This document shows, piece after piece, positions 45,143 to 52,663 of a stretch of DNA of 64,000 nt. The position numbers were made by a program, and so were the translations under genes. Every line of letters begins with the position of its first letter. The first letter of the stretch is position 1. The notes under the pieces were generated by a model. That model was not told where the DNA came from. It saw only the letters and a program-made list of their open reading frames with translations, and ran no database searches. The stretch comes from an uncultured Lachnospiraceae bacterium (GTDB lineage Bacteria > Bacillota > Clostridia > Lachnospirales > Lachnospiraceae). Location: assembly GCA_946558465.1 (NCBI GenBank), contig CAMNTM010000002.1, positions 186,001 through 250,000 on the forward strand, written 5' to 3'.

Positions 45143-46213
45143 TTATTTAAAGTAATCTGCAAATTCCTCTTTATAACCGTCACAAAGCGCGATTGCCTCA
45201 TCCGGAGTTGCAAGCGGTATCCATGACAGATCTATATTACTGGATTCCAGTTTATCTAATACCTCCTGACTGGATACAAGGTGAGACGGAATATAAATCA
45301 GATCATCAACTTCATTTCCCTTCAAAATCTGGTCTACATACAACATACTGAGCCATGCGCCGCGCTTGGAGCCCAGCAGAGTATCTGCCGCCACCTGTCC
45401 TTCATTCATCAGCTCCAATACTTCCAGCTCACCGTCATTACCGCCTACCAGAATATCCTTACCTGAAGCATTAATAACTTCAGCCACACTTGGCGTAGCG
45501 CCGTCTGTCATGCAGATAACTGCATCAATATCATCATAGGCTGTAAGCCAGTTCTGCGTAATCTCTACTGCTTTGGAAGGGTCCCAGTCACATGCCTGAA
45601 CATCAACCAGCTCCACATCTGGGTAATCCTTTAAAGCTTCTTCCATACCTATCGTTCTCTCATCGCTTGCATAATTTCCGGGACTTCCTTGAATTGCACA
45701 GATCTTTCCTTTTCCTCCAAGCTGTTCACAGATGGAAAGTGTAACTCCTTTAAACCCAATCTTGTGCTCATAGGAACATGCATACACCCCTTCTGCTTCT
45801 GTAGGATTAAATATAGACATTGTAGGGATACCCGCTTCTGCTGCCTTTTCTGCTACGTCAATTACTCCTTTGGCATCAACTGCATCAAACAATATTGCAT
45901 CTACACCCTGCTGAATATAGTTTTCAATAATCGCAACTTCATTTTCCAGGCTGTCCTCTGCACTGTTCTTAATGATCTCATAGCCCAGCTCCTCTGCTGC
46001 CTCTTCTGCCACATCCAGATATGTTGTATAAAACGGATTGACATAATTTATCATACATACTCCTATTTTCAGTTTGTCCGAATCTGATTTGCCGGTGCTC
46101 TCCTGTGTGTTTTCCTTAGATTCGGATTTCTCCTCACTTCCCGATGAACAGCCGGCGAGACAGCCAATCATCATCATCGCTGCAGCAATTGCTGCAATCA
46201 CTCTTCTCTTCAT
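45143..46213 (-). CDS. sugar ABC transporter substrate-binding lipoprotein
   Basis: A 356-residue RbsB-type lipoprotein. The signal peptide has a basic start (KRR) and lipobox GCLAGC, then a Ser/Glu/Lys-rich linker. The mature part begins KIGVCMINYVNPFY and has DAILFDAVDAKG and GGNDGELEVL. The start is ATG 46213, placed by AAAGGAG; an in-frame upstream stretch is basic and unlike a signal peptide. It delivers the substrate of sugar cluster 2. Confidence 0.92.
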   Translation of the reverse strand: MKRRVIAAIAAAMMMIGCLAGCSSGSEEKSESKENTQESTGKSDSDKLKIGVCMINYVNPFYTTYLDVAEEAAEELGYEIIKNSAEDSLENEVAIIENYIQQGVDAILFDAVDAKGVIDVAEKAAEAGIPTMSIFNPTEAEGVYACSYEHKIGFKGVTLSICEQLGGKGKICAIQGSPGNYASDERTIGMEEALKDYPDVELVDVQACDWDPSKAVEITQNWLTAYDDIDAVICMTDGATPSVAEVINASGKDILVGGNDGELEVLELMNEGQVAADTLLGSKRGAWLSMLYVDQILKGNEVDDLIYIPSHLVSSQEVLDKLESSNIDLSWIPLATPDEAIALCDGYKEEFADYFK

Positions 46214-46249
46214 ACTTTTTTTCTCCTTTATCTTTTTATTTTTAGGCAT

Positions 46250-46323
46250 TTTCTGCCTGGCGCCCGTTTTATCCGCCGCTGCCTTCGTTTTTCTCACTGC
46301 TGCGTCTACTTTTCTGCCTTCTT
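46250..46323. repeat. degenerate direct repeat at the permease gene end
   Basis: On the minus strand the permease end (AGAAGGCAG … AAAAGTAGACG) is followed about 35 bp later by a diverged copy (CGAAGGCAG … GATAAAACG). The first copy includes the TAG stop. Similarity is weaker than in the other arrays. Confidence 0.45.
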
Positions 46324-47298
46324 TATATTTCTTTTTTGTATCAACGTGCTGAGCAGACTTAACGCTAAAGCCAGAATGATGACAAGACCCTTAAAAAAAT
46401 CCTGTGCAACAGTGGGAATTTTCAAAAGCGTAAGCATATTTCCTATCATTCCTAAAAGAATCACCCCAAGAAATGTTCCGGATATCTTTCCAGAGCCCCC
46501 TGACATACTGGTTCCGCCGATTACTACTGCCGCAATACAATCCATCAGCTGGGCGGAACCGGCGCTGCTCTGCATCACAAGTGTCAGTTTGCTCCCCAGA
46601 AGAATGGAGGCCAGTCCCACACACAGCCCGCCTGCTGTGTAAGTGGCGACCTTATATCTGTCCACATTAATTCCTGCAAGACGTGCATTCTTCTCGTCTG
46701 AGCCAATGGCATAAATATAGGCTCCAAATCTTGTCTTATTCAGTACAACTGAACCTATTATCATAACCACTGCCATAATAATAGTTTCTGTAGAAATACC
46801 AAGAACATCGCTTTTTCCTATGATATTAAACACCTCATGGTTCAGCATCAGCCGAAGTCCTGAGCCTACCATATTCAGCGCTCCCTGGGTAAGCGACATC
46901 GTAGCCAGCGTCGCTATAAATGGCGCAATCCGCATCCTGGTGATAATCATCCCATTTATAAAACCAATCAAAGTACAGGACAGTATCGCTGCTGCTATCG
47001 CAGCCCAGACATATCCCGTATTCGTAAATATGGTTCCGCATACAACAGCTCCAAATGCGACGGAATATCCCATAGACAAATCAATCCCTCCTGTAATAAT
47101 AATCATCATCATTCCGACAGCCATCACGCCCACTACAGAATACTGATACAAAATATTAATAATATTGGCAGCCGTCAGAAATTTCGGATTGATTACATTT
47201 GCGGCTGCGGCAAACACAGCCATAATAACAAGCAGCATAATTCCTTTCATGTCTGTACTGCTTAAGCCTCTTTTCGTCTTTATCACTCCCACCTGCAC
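46306..47298 (-). CDS. ribose-type sugar ABC transporter permease
   Basis: A 330-residue RbsC-type permease with about nine hydrophobic segments and the marks ITGGIDLSMGYSVAFG, APFIATLATMSLTQG, GSDEKNARLAGI and IGGTSMSGGSG. It is probably the partner of the permease half of the fusion at 42562, since no other ATPase is present in the cluster. It starts seven bases after the FGGY kinase gene. Confidence 0.94.
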   Translation of the reverse strand: MQVGVIKTKRGLSSTDMKGIMLLVIMAVFAAAANVINPKFLTAANIINILYQYSVVGVMAVGMMMIIITGGIDLSMGYSVAFGAVVCGTIFTNTGYVWAAIAAAILSCTLIGFINGMIITRMRIAPFIATLATMSLTQGALNMVGSGLRLMLNHEVFNIIGKSDVLGISTETIIMAVVMIIGSVVLNKTRFGAYIYAIGSDEKNARLAGINVDRYKVATYTAGGLCVGLASILLGSKLTLVMQSSAGSAQLMDCIAAVVIGGTSMSGGSGKISGTFLGVILLGMIGNMLTLLKIPTVAQDFFKGLVIILALALSLLSTLIQKRNIKKAEK

Positions 47299-47305
47299 CC
47301 CTCCT

Positions 47306-48829
47306 TCATCTTATCTTTGACATTTTCTGAAATGGTTTTTTAAGCGCTTGATTTATTTCCTTAAATACCTCGAACATTTCGCGGTATCTGCTTTGTGTAT
47401 CCTTAAAGGGCTCATACCTTTCCTTATATTTTCCGACAGTGATCTTTGCGGCTTCTATCTCATTTTTGTATACTCCTGTACCTGTCATGGCCAGCATGGC
47501 CGCGCCCAGCGCGGTACACTCGTCATGAATTGGAACTACGATTTCTTTGTCATAGATATCTGCCTTTATCTGGGACCAGAGCGGACTGTTTGAAGCTCCC
47601 CCTGTATGAATAACCGTATTGATTACATCATATTTTTCAAATTCTTCGTAATACCTTTGATGCTCAAAAGCTACACCTTCCATCACTGCCCGAATCAAAT
47701 GCTCTGTACTTGTCGCCGGCGTTATTCCAAAAAATACACCCTTCGCATGATTAAGCTCCATCTGTCTGAGTCCCTGCAGATACGGAAAAAACAATACTCC
47801 CTCCGCGCCATGAGGAACTCTTCCGGCCTGCTCGCTCAGATATTCATAGCCGTCTCCGTCTATTCCTTCTATCTCCTTTTTACATAGAACATCTCTTGCC
47901 CACCGAAGTCCGCCTCCCGACGAGTCAATACAACAATACGGTGTCCATCCCTTTATTACATGACGTACATTCGTAATATCTGTATTCAGAACAGGCTCCT
48001 GATTGTAAAAACCTACGATCGAACCGGTTCCTGTTACATCAAAGCCGAAGCCCTTCTTCACCATCCCGGACCCATAGAGAGCACACAGCATATCACCGCC
48101 TCCGCAGACTACCTTTATCCCGGCAGGAAGTCCCGTCTCGTCTGCGGCTTCTGCCGTAATGGTTCCAATTACCGCGTGGCTTTCGTATATATGCGGAAGC
48201 TTCTCCTTATCGAGCCCCAGAAGACTTACCGCCTCTTCAGACCAGTCAGCCTTTTTTCTGTCAAATACACCCGTTCCGGAAGCTTCCGAATAATCTGTAG
48301 CTATCTCGCCAGTAAGCCTGTAATTGATATAGTCTTTTGCACTGACAAACTTACAGGTCTTTTCATATTTTTCAGGACAATGCTCTTTTATCCATTTTAT
48401 TTTGATACCCATAAGGTGCGGAGCAAAGGGATTCCCCGTAAGATTCTGATACCAGGCGGAAGCATATTCTTTTCCCAAATCTTCTACAAGTCCGCCTGTC
48501 CGCTTATCACAGTACAGCTGAACCTCTTCTTCCACCAGATTTCCGTCCGGCCCGACTGCCACCGGTGAATGCATCACTGCGTCAACTCCGACAGCCCGAA
48601 TCTGATTCAGTGAAACAGCCGGGTTTTTCCCAAGCTCACAGATACTTTTTACAATCAGATCCCACCAAAGTCCGGGACTCTCTACCGCCCATCCGGAAGC
48701 AGGCACATGCATATACTGTCTTTCCGAATGCTTCGCAAGCATCATTCCCTCTGAATCAAAGATACAGACCTTCACGCTCTGTGTCCCTATATCAACCCCC
48801 ATAAATAACGGCTTCCAAAACTCTTTCAT
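47306..48829 (-). CDS. FGGY-family carbohydrate kinase, xylulokinase-like
   Basis: A 507-residue sugar kinase with GVDIGTQSVKVCIFD at the N-terminus, the catalytic Asp in GGGDMLCALYGSG (about 246), TGTGS and HTGGASNSPLW (about 410). It most resembles xylulose/gluconate-type FGGY kinases. It is the second gene of sugar cluster 2, after the GldA-like dehydrogenase, and probably phosphorylates the ketose or keto acid made by one of the two dehydrogenases of the cluster. Confidence 0.9.
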   Translation of the reverse strand: MKEFWKPLFMGVDIGTQSVKVCIFDSEGMMLAKHSERQYMHVPASGWAVESPGLWWDLIVKSICELGKNPAVSLNQIRAVGVDAVMHSPVAVGPDGNLVEEEVQLYCDKRTGGLVEDLGKEYASAWYQNLTGNPFAPHLMGIKIKWIKEHCPEKYEKTCKFVSAKDYINYRLTGEIATDYSEASGTGVFDRKKADWSEEAVSLLGLDKEKLPHIYESHAVIGTITAEAADETGLPAGIKVVCGGGDMLCALYGSGMVKKGFGFDVTGTGSIVGFYNQEPVLNTDITNVRHVIKGWTPYCCIDSSGGGLRWARDVLCKKEIEGIDGDGYEYLSEQAGRVPHGAEGVLFFPYLQGLRQMELNHAKGVFFGITPATSTEHLIRAVMEGVAFEHQRYYEEFEKYDVINTVIHTGGASNSPLWSQIKADIYDKEIVVPIHDECTALGAAMLAMTGTGVYKNEIEAAKITVGKYKERYEPFKDTQSRYREMFEVFKEINQALKKPFQKMSKIR

Positions 48830-48865
48830 CTCATATCACCTCTCTGCTGCCTGTGACCTTCCTCT

Positions 48866-48913
48866 GTTATTTTCATTTATTATTTTCATCTACTTTTTTT
48901 CATCTACTTTTTT
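48866..48913. repeat. 14 bp tandem repeat spanning the GldA-like gene stop
   Basis: On the minus strand AAAAAAGTAGATGA occurs at 48913-48900 and 48899-48886, followed by a decayed 13 bp copy. As 14 is not a multiple of three, the same bases read as Val-Asp-Glu in the first copy and give the TAG stop in the second. Confidence 0.8.
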
Positions 48914-50005
48914 CTTCGTCTCATTCCCCAGTCTGTCAACCGTTAAAATTGCTTCTCGAATATTCGGAACGGATATTTCCATAGGTTCCGAATCCCAGAA
49001 TTTGTCGAACGAAGCTTCTGCAATCCTTTCTGCCGCCTGTTCCTTATCTTCTGTTATACCCAAATCCTCTAAGGTAACCGGAAGCTTTAGTTCATAACAG
49101 AACCGAAACAGCTCTCTTAACAGCCCGCCGCCCAGACATTCCAAATACACCTGGCACAGTGTTCCAAATGCAACTTTCTCGCCATGCAGAATATCTTTAC
49201 ATGCTTCCACTGCACCAATTCCACTGCTGACAGAATGTGCTCCGGCACAGCCTGTATTTTCAAATCCCAGCCCGCTTAGCAATATGTTCGCTTCAATAAT
49301 ATACTCAAGCTCCTGTGTAACCTGATGTCTTTCGGCATCCCTTACTGCCTGTACGGCATACCTTCGCAGAGTCTCATAGCATGTCTGGGCAATGCACATA
49401 GATAAACGTGTCCTGACACAATTTTTACCCGCAAAATTATCTGTACCTGCTCTTTCATTTGCTCTGGCTTCAAAATATGTAGCCAGAGCGTCCCCTATCC
49501 CGGCACGAAGGAACCGTATCGGCGCATCCGCAATAATCTGGCTGTCTACCAGCACCAGACTGGGATTCTGTGCGCATCGAATGACTTTTCGCTCATTATC
49601 TGCTCCGTCATAGACAATTGTTAAAGCGCTGCAGGGGGCATCTGTAGAGGCAGTCGTCGGTATACTGATAAACGGAAGATGCATCAGGTGGGCAATATAT
49701 TTTCCGCAGTCTAATGTCTTTCCGCCGCCAAATGCGATTACATAATCTGCTCCATGCTGCTTTACTAAAAAGCAGCACCGTTCTACCTCTTTGTGGTTAT
49801 TTTCTCCTCCAAAATATGCCAATATACACTTTGCATTTTTTTGAAGAAATTCTTTTTTCAATTTTTCCGAATATGTATCCCTGAAAAAAACATCCATTAA
49901 AATAAATGCAGCCTTTCCATATTGTCTCGTATATTCAGGCAGCTCTTCAATAATCCCAGCTGCCTGAATATACTTTCCAGGACTCACATAGCCGATCTTC
50001 TTCAT
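48890..50005 (-). CDS. glycerol dehydrogenase-like (GldA family) polyol dehydrogenase
   Basis: A 371-residue metal-dependent polyol dehydrogenase of the GldA/DHQ-synthase-like superfamily. Marks are FGGGKTLDCGKYIA (NAD pyrophosphate, about 93-106), PTTASTDAPCSAL (about 117), the metal Asp in GDALATYFEARA, and His in GAHSVSSGIG and LHGEKVAFG. It is the first gene of sugar cluster 2 and probably oxidises a polyol with NAD. Its C-terminal residues (VDEKK) come from a short tandem repeat. Confidence 0.9.
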   Translation of the reverse strand: MKKIGYVSPGKYIQAAGIIEELPEYTRQYGKAAFILMDVFFRDTYSEKLKKEFLQKNAKCILAYFGGENNHKEVERCCFLVKQHGADYVIAFGGGKTLDCGKYIAHLMHLPFISIPTTASTDAPCSALTIVYDGADNERKVIRCAQNPSLVLVDSQIIADAPIRFLRAGIGDALATYFEARANERAGTDNFAGKNCVRTRLSMCIAQTCYETLRRYAVQAVRDAERHQVTQELEYIIEANILLSGLGFENTGCAGAHSVSSGIGAVEACKDILHGEKVAFGTLCQVYLECLGGGLLRELFRFCYELKLPVTLEDLGITEDKEQAAERIAEASFDKFWDSEPMEISVPNIREAILTVDRLGNETKKKVDEKK

Positions 50006-50048
50006 TCACATCAATCCTCAATTCGTTTAATATTTCGTAATATAATGA

Positions 50049-50096
50049 TGTTGTATTGTTATGACATATAATAGCACAAAAAAAAGCGTCTGTCAA
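50049..50096 (-). promoter_or_regulatory. promoter of sugar cluster 2
   Basis: On the minus strand a perfect TTGACA (50096-50091), 17 bp and TATTAT (50073-50068) lie about 65 bp before the GldA-like start. Downstream, on the plus strand, TGTTGTATT (50049-50057) is identical to a site at the cluster 1 promoter (23401-23409), and GTTATGACATA (50058-50068) differs by one base from a site at 9537-9547. A shared regulator is possible. Confidence 0.65.
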
Positions 50097-50149
50097 TTCA
50101 GGATTCAGACTATCGGGAAAAATTGTTGAAAGAATATGAATTATAAAGC

Positions 50150-50189
50150 TTGCTTTTTCATTCCATGTGGATGTATAATAATCACATGG
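50150..50189 (+). promoter_or_regulatory. tRNA-Gly promoter with inverted repeat around the -10
   Basis: TTGCTT (50150-50155), 18 bp and TATAAT (50174-50179) precede the tRNA gene. CCATGTG (50163-50169) and CACATGG (50183-50189) form perfect 7 bp inverted arms that bracket the -10. Confidence 0.55.
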
Positions 50190-50197
50190 AAAAACTG

Positions 50198-50268
50198 GCA
50201 GATATGGTTCATCGGTAGAACACTGGCTTCCCAAGCCGGAGAGGCGGGTTCGACTCCCGTTATCTGCT
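50198..50268 (+). tRNA. tRNA-Gly (anticodon CCC)
   Basis: The acceptor stem GCAGATA/TATCTGC pairs fully. The anticodon arm CTGGC-TTCCCAA-GCCGG places CCC at 34-36, so it reads GGG codons. The T-arm CGGGT-TCGACTC closes normally. The length is 71 nt with discriminator U and no encoded CCA. Confidence 0.95.
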
Positions 50269-50274
50269 TATATT

Positions 50275-50308
50275 AAAACCGTCAGTTTTACGGCGGTTTT
50301 AATTTTTT
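50275..50308 (+). terminator. terminator of the tRNA-Gly gene
   Basis: AAAACCG (50275-50281) and CGGTTTT (50294-50300) form a stem followed by AATTTTTT, seven bases after the tRNA. Confidence 0.8.
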
Positions 50309-50356
50309 ATGACAAATTTCATGGTGTATAAAACCAGATAAGACCCAACAAAAGCA

Positions 50357-50393
50357 AAAACCCGTCAAAGGAATCTTTCTTTGACGAGTTTTT
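50357..50393. terminator. bidirectional terminator between tRNA-Gly and ung
   Basis: CGTCAAAG (50363-50370) and CTTTGACG (50379-50386) pair perfectly. The flanks are A-rich on the left and AGTTTTT on the right, giving T-runs on both strands. It ends ung and backs up the tRNA terminator. Confidence 0.85.
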
Positions 50394-50442
50394 ATTATCT
50401 AAATTCCAAAAAAGCTCTCACTGCTTTATCTATATGATCTAT

Positions 50443-51111
50443 CTATACAATCTGCCAATCCACAGCTTCTGCTCCGTGCGCCTCCAAAAATGCATTTGCC
50501 TGGCTGAAAGGTCTGCTGCCGAAAAATCCTCTGTAGGCCGACAGAGGACTTGGATGCGGAGCCTTCAAAATCAAATGATTTGGATTATTCAGCATCTTTT
50601 CCTTACGCTGCGCCGGAGCTCCCCACAGAATAAATACAATCGGCCGATTTTGTCCGTTAAGTGCCGTAATAGCTGCGTCAGTAAACTCTTCCCAGCCAAT
50701 TCCGCGGTGGGAATTCGCCTGATGGGCCCGGACAGTCAAAACCGTATTCAGCATCAGCACGCCCTGCTCGGCCCATTTGGTCAGACAGCCATGATTTGGA
50801 ATCGTACAGCCAAGATCATCATGAAGCTCCTGATAAATATTTACAAGAGACGGCGGAATATCTACCCCCTTCTGAACAGAAAAACACAGTCCATGCGCCT
50901 GCCCATGATTGTGGTATGGATCCTGTCCCAGTATAACCACCTTAACCGCATGCAGCGGTGTCAGATGAAAAGCATTGAAGATATCGTCAGACGGCGGAAA
51001 TATCAGTCTTGTACTGTACTCCTGTTTTACTGTCTCAAATAGTTTTTTATAATACGGCTTTCTGAACTCATCCTTCAAGGCATCAAGCCAGTCATTATTT
51101 ATCGCTGCCAT
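50443..51111 (-). CDS. ung: uracil-DNA glycosylase
   Basis: A 222-residue family 1 uracil-DNA glycosylase that removes uracil from DNA. The water-activating loop GQDPYHNHGQAHGLCFSV (about 62-79) and the DNA-intercalation loop HPSPLSAYRGF (about 185-195) are both intact, and the length is normal. It is an isolated gene between the tRNA unit and hisF. Confidence 0.97.
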   Translation of the reverse strand: MAAINNDWLDALKDEFRKPYYKKLFETVKQEYSTRLIFPPSDDIFNAFHLTPLHAVKVVILGQDPYHNHGQAHGLCFSVQKGVDIPPSLVNIYQELHDDLGCTIPNHGCLTKWAEQGVLMLNTVLTVRAHQANSHRGIGWEEFTDAAITALNGQNRPIVFILWGAPAQRKEKMLNNPNHLILKAPHPSPLSAYRGFFGSRPFSQANAFLEAHGAEAVDWQIV

Positions 51112-51158
51112 GTATATTCCTCCTAAACATTTATCACTAGTTCATAATTCCTATATCC

Positions 51159-51920
51159 CTACAGTCTCACAGACACTCCCTGCTTTTGCAGGAATTCCTT
51201 CACCTGACGTATTTCCAGCTCTTTGTAGTGGAATAAGGAAGCGGCAAGCGCTGCATCTGCGCCGCCTTCTGTCAGCGCATCATAAAAATGCTCCAAAGTC
51301 CCTGCTCCGCCTGAGGCTATCACTGGAATCGACACGGCCTCTGCAATTGTCTTCGTAAGCCCCAGGTCATAGCCTGCTTTTGTTCCGTCACAATCCATGC
51401 TGGTCAGAAGAATCTCGCCGGCTCCCAGCCTTTCAGCCTTCTCTGCCCACTCTACTGCGTCGATCCCCACATCAATTCTTCCCCCGTTTTTATAAATATT
51501 CCAGCCATTTCCATCTGCCCGCTTCTTAGCGTCAATCGCCACTACCACACACTGACTGCCAAATTTATCTGCCGCATCAGAGATCAGCTCCGGCGTGTTT
51601 ATAGCCGAGGAATTAATTGATATCTTATCTGCCCCTTCTCGCAAAAGTGTCCGAAAATCCTCTACCGTACGTATGCCTCCGCCCACTGTAAATGGAATAA
51701 ATACGGTTTCCGCCACTTTCCGCACCATATCCACCACAGTCTCTCTCGCATCAGATGAGGCCGTAATATCAAGAAACACCAGCTCATCTGCCCCAGCACT
51801 GTCATAGGCCTTTCCGATCTCCACCGGATCACCTGCATCTCTTAAATCTACAAAATTCACACCCTTTACTACTCTGCCGTTATTTACATCTAAGCAAGGG
51901 ATTATCCTTTTCGTATGCAT
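51159..51920 (-). CDS. hisF: imidazole glycerol phosphate synthase, cyclase subunit
   Basis: A 253-residue TIM-barrel cyclase that makes imidazole glycerol phosphate and AICAR. Marks are [18 protein letters not shown] with the catalytic Asp11, FTVGGGIRT (about 79), AIDAKK and the second catalytic Asp in [13 protein letters not shown] (about 130), and IASGGAG. AICAR made here feeds the formyltransferase at 29613. It lies after hisH, but no other his genes are in the window. Confidence 0.97.
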   Translation of the reverse strand: MHTKRIIPCLDVNNGRVVKGVNFVDLRDAGDPVEIGKAYDSAGADELVFLDITASSDARETVVDMVRKVAETVFIPFTVGGGIRTVEDFRTLLREGADKISINSSAINTPELISDAADKFGSQCVVVAIDAKKRADGNGWNIYKNGGRIDVGIDAVEWAEKAERLGAGEILLTSMDCDGTKAGYDLGLTKTIAEAVSIPVIASGGAGTLEHFYDALTEGGADAALAASLFHYKELEIRQVKEFLQKQGVSVRL

Positions 51921-51968
51921 CCTTTTTTCTGCCTTTCTGTTTTTCTGTTCTCTGCATTCCTGTACATT

Positions 51969-52024
51969 TTCTATACAGTAAGCTTCTATACAGCAAACTT
52001 CTATACAATAAACTTTTATATATC
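51969..52024. repeat. 15 bp tandem repeat spanning the hisH stop
   Basis: TTCTATACAGTAAGC, TTCTATACAGCAAAC and TTCTATACAATAAAC follow one another at 51969, 51984 and 51999, then a diverged copy from 52014 that contains the hisH stop codon and last codons. The array fills the 95 bp gap before hisF. Confidence 0.9.
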
Positions 52025-52621
52025 AACAAAGTTCTTTAATATCTGAATTCCCACATCGCTGCTCTTCTCCGGATGAAACTGGCAGGCGAATATATTTTCT
52101 TTCTCTACAGAAGCATGAATCTGTACGCCATATTCACTGACTGCAGTAACAATAGAGGTATCCTCAGCCTGAAGATAATAGGAATGCACAAAATACACAT
52201 ACGACTCCTCCGGAATTCCCTGAAAAAGCTTTCCCCTGCGGGGCAGCTTAAGCGAATTCCAGCCCATATGCGGTATCTTTAGGCCGGGTGACTCCGGAAA
52301 TCTGACAATCTCCCCCTTCAGGACTCCAAGTCCCTGTACTCCTAAAGACTCCTCACTTCGTTCAAATAAAAGCTGCAGACCTAGACAGATTCCAAGAAGT
52401 GGAGTTCCGTTTTCTGCCACCTCATAGATAACCTCCTTAAGACCGTACCGGCAAAGCTTTTCCATCGCGTCTCCAAATGCTCCCACTCCCGGAAGAATCA
52501 CTTTATCCGCCTGAATAATCTCCTGTCTGTTTCTTGTAACAACAGTCTTCTGTCCTAGAAAATGCAGTGCCTTTTCTACACTTTTTATATTCCCCGCATC
52601 ATAATCAATTATCGCTATCAT
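52016..52621 (-). CDS. hisH: imidazole glycerol phosphate synthase, glutaminase subunit
   Basis: A 201-residue class I glutamine amidotransferase. The nucleophile Cys lies in [13 protein letters not shown] (about 80), and the catalytic His and Glu in CQFHPEKSS (about 182-184). It supplies ammonia to HisF. The last codons (VDI) grade into a 15 bp tandem repeat that separates the two subunit genes. Confidence 0.97.
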   Translation of the reverse strand: MIAIIDYDAGNIKSVEKALHFLGQKTVVTRNRQEIIQADKVILPGVGAFGDAMEKLCRYGLKEVIYEVAENGTPLLGICLGLQLLFERSEESLGVQGLGVLKGEIVRFPESPGLKIPHMGWNSLKLPRRGKLFQGIPEESYVYFVHSYYLQAEDTSIVTAVSEYGVQIHASVEKENIFACQFHPEKSSDVGIQILKNFVDI

Positions 52622-52663
52622 ATTCCCTGCTCCGTATTCCTCTTTTGTCTCGTCCTACACACA

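Noticed and set aside
38835-50005. AI-2 (Lsr) uptake operon
   Set aside because: The kinase resembles xylulokinase more than LsrK, there is no LsrG or LsrR, and the DeoC-like proteins do not match LsrF closely.
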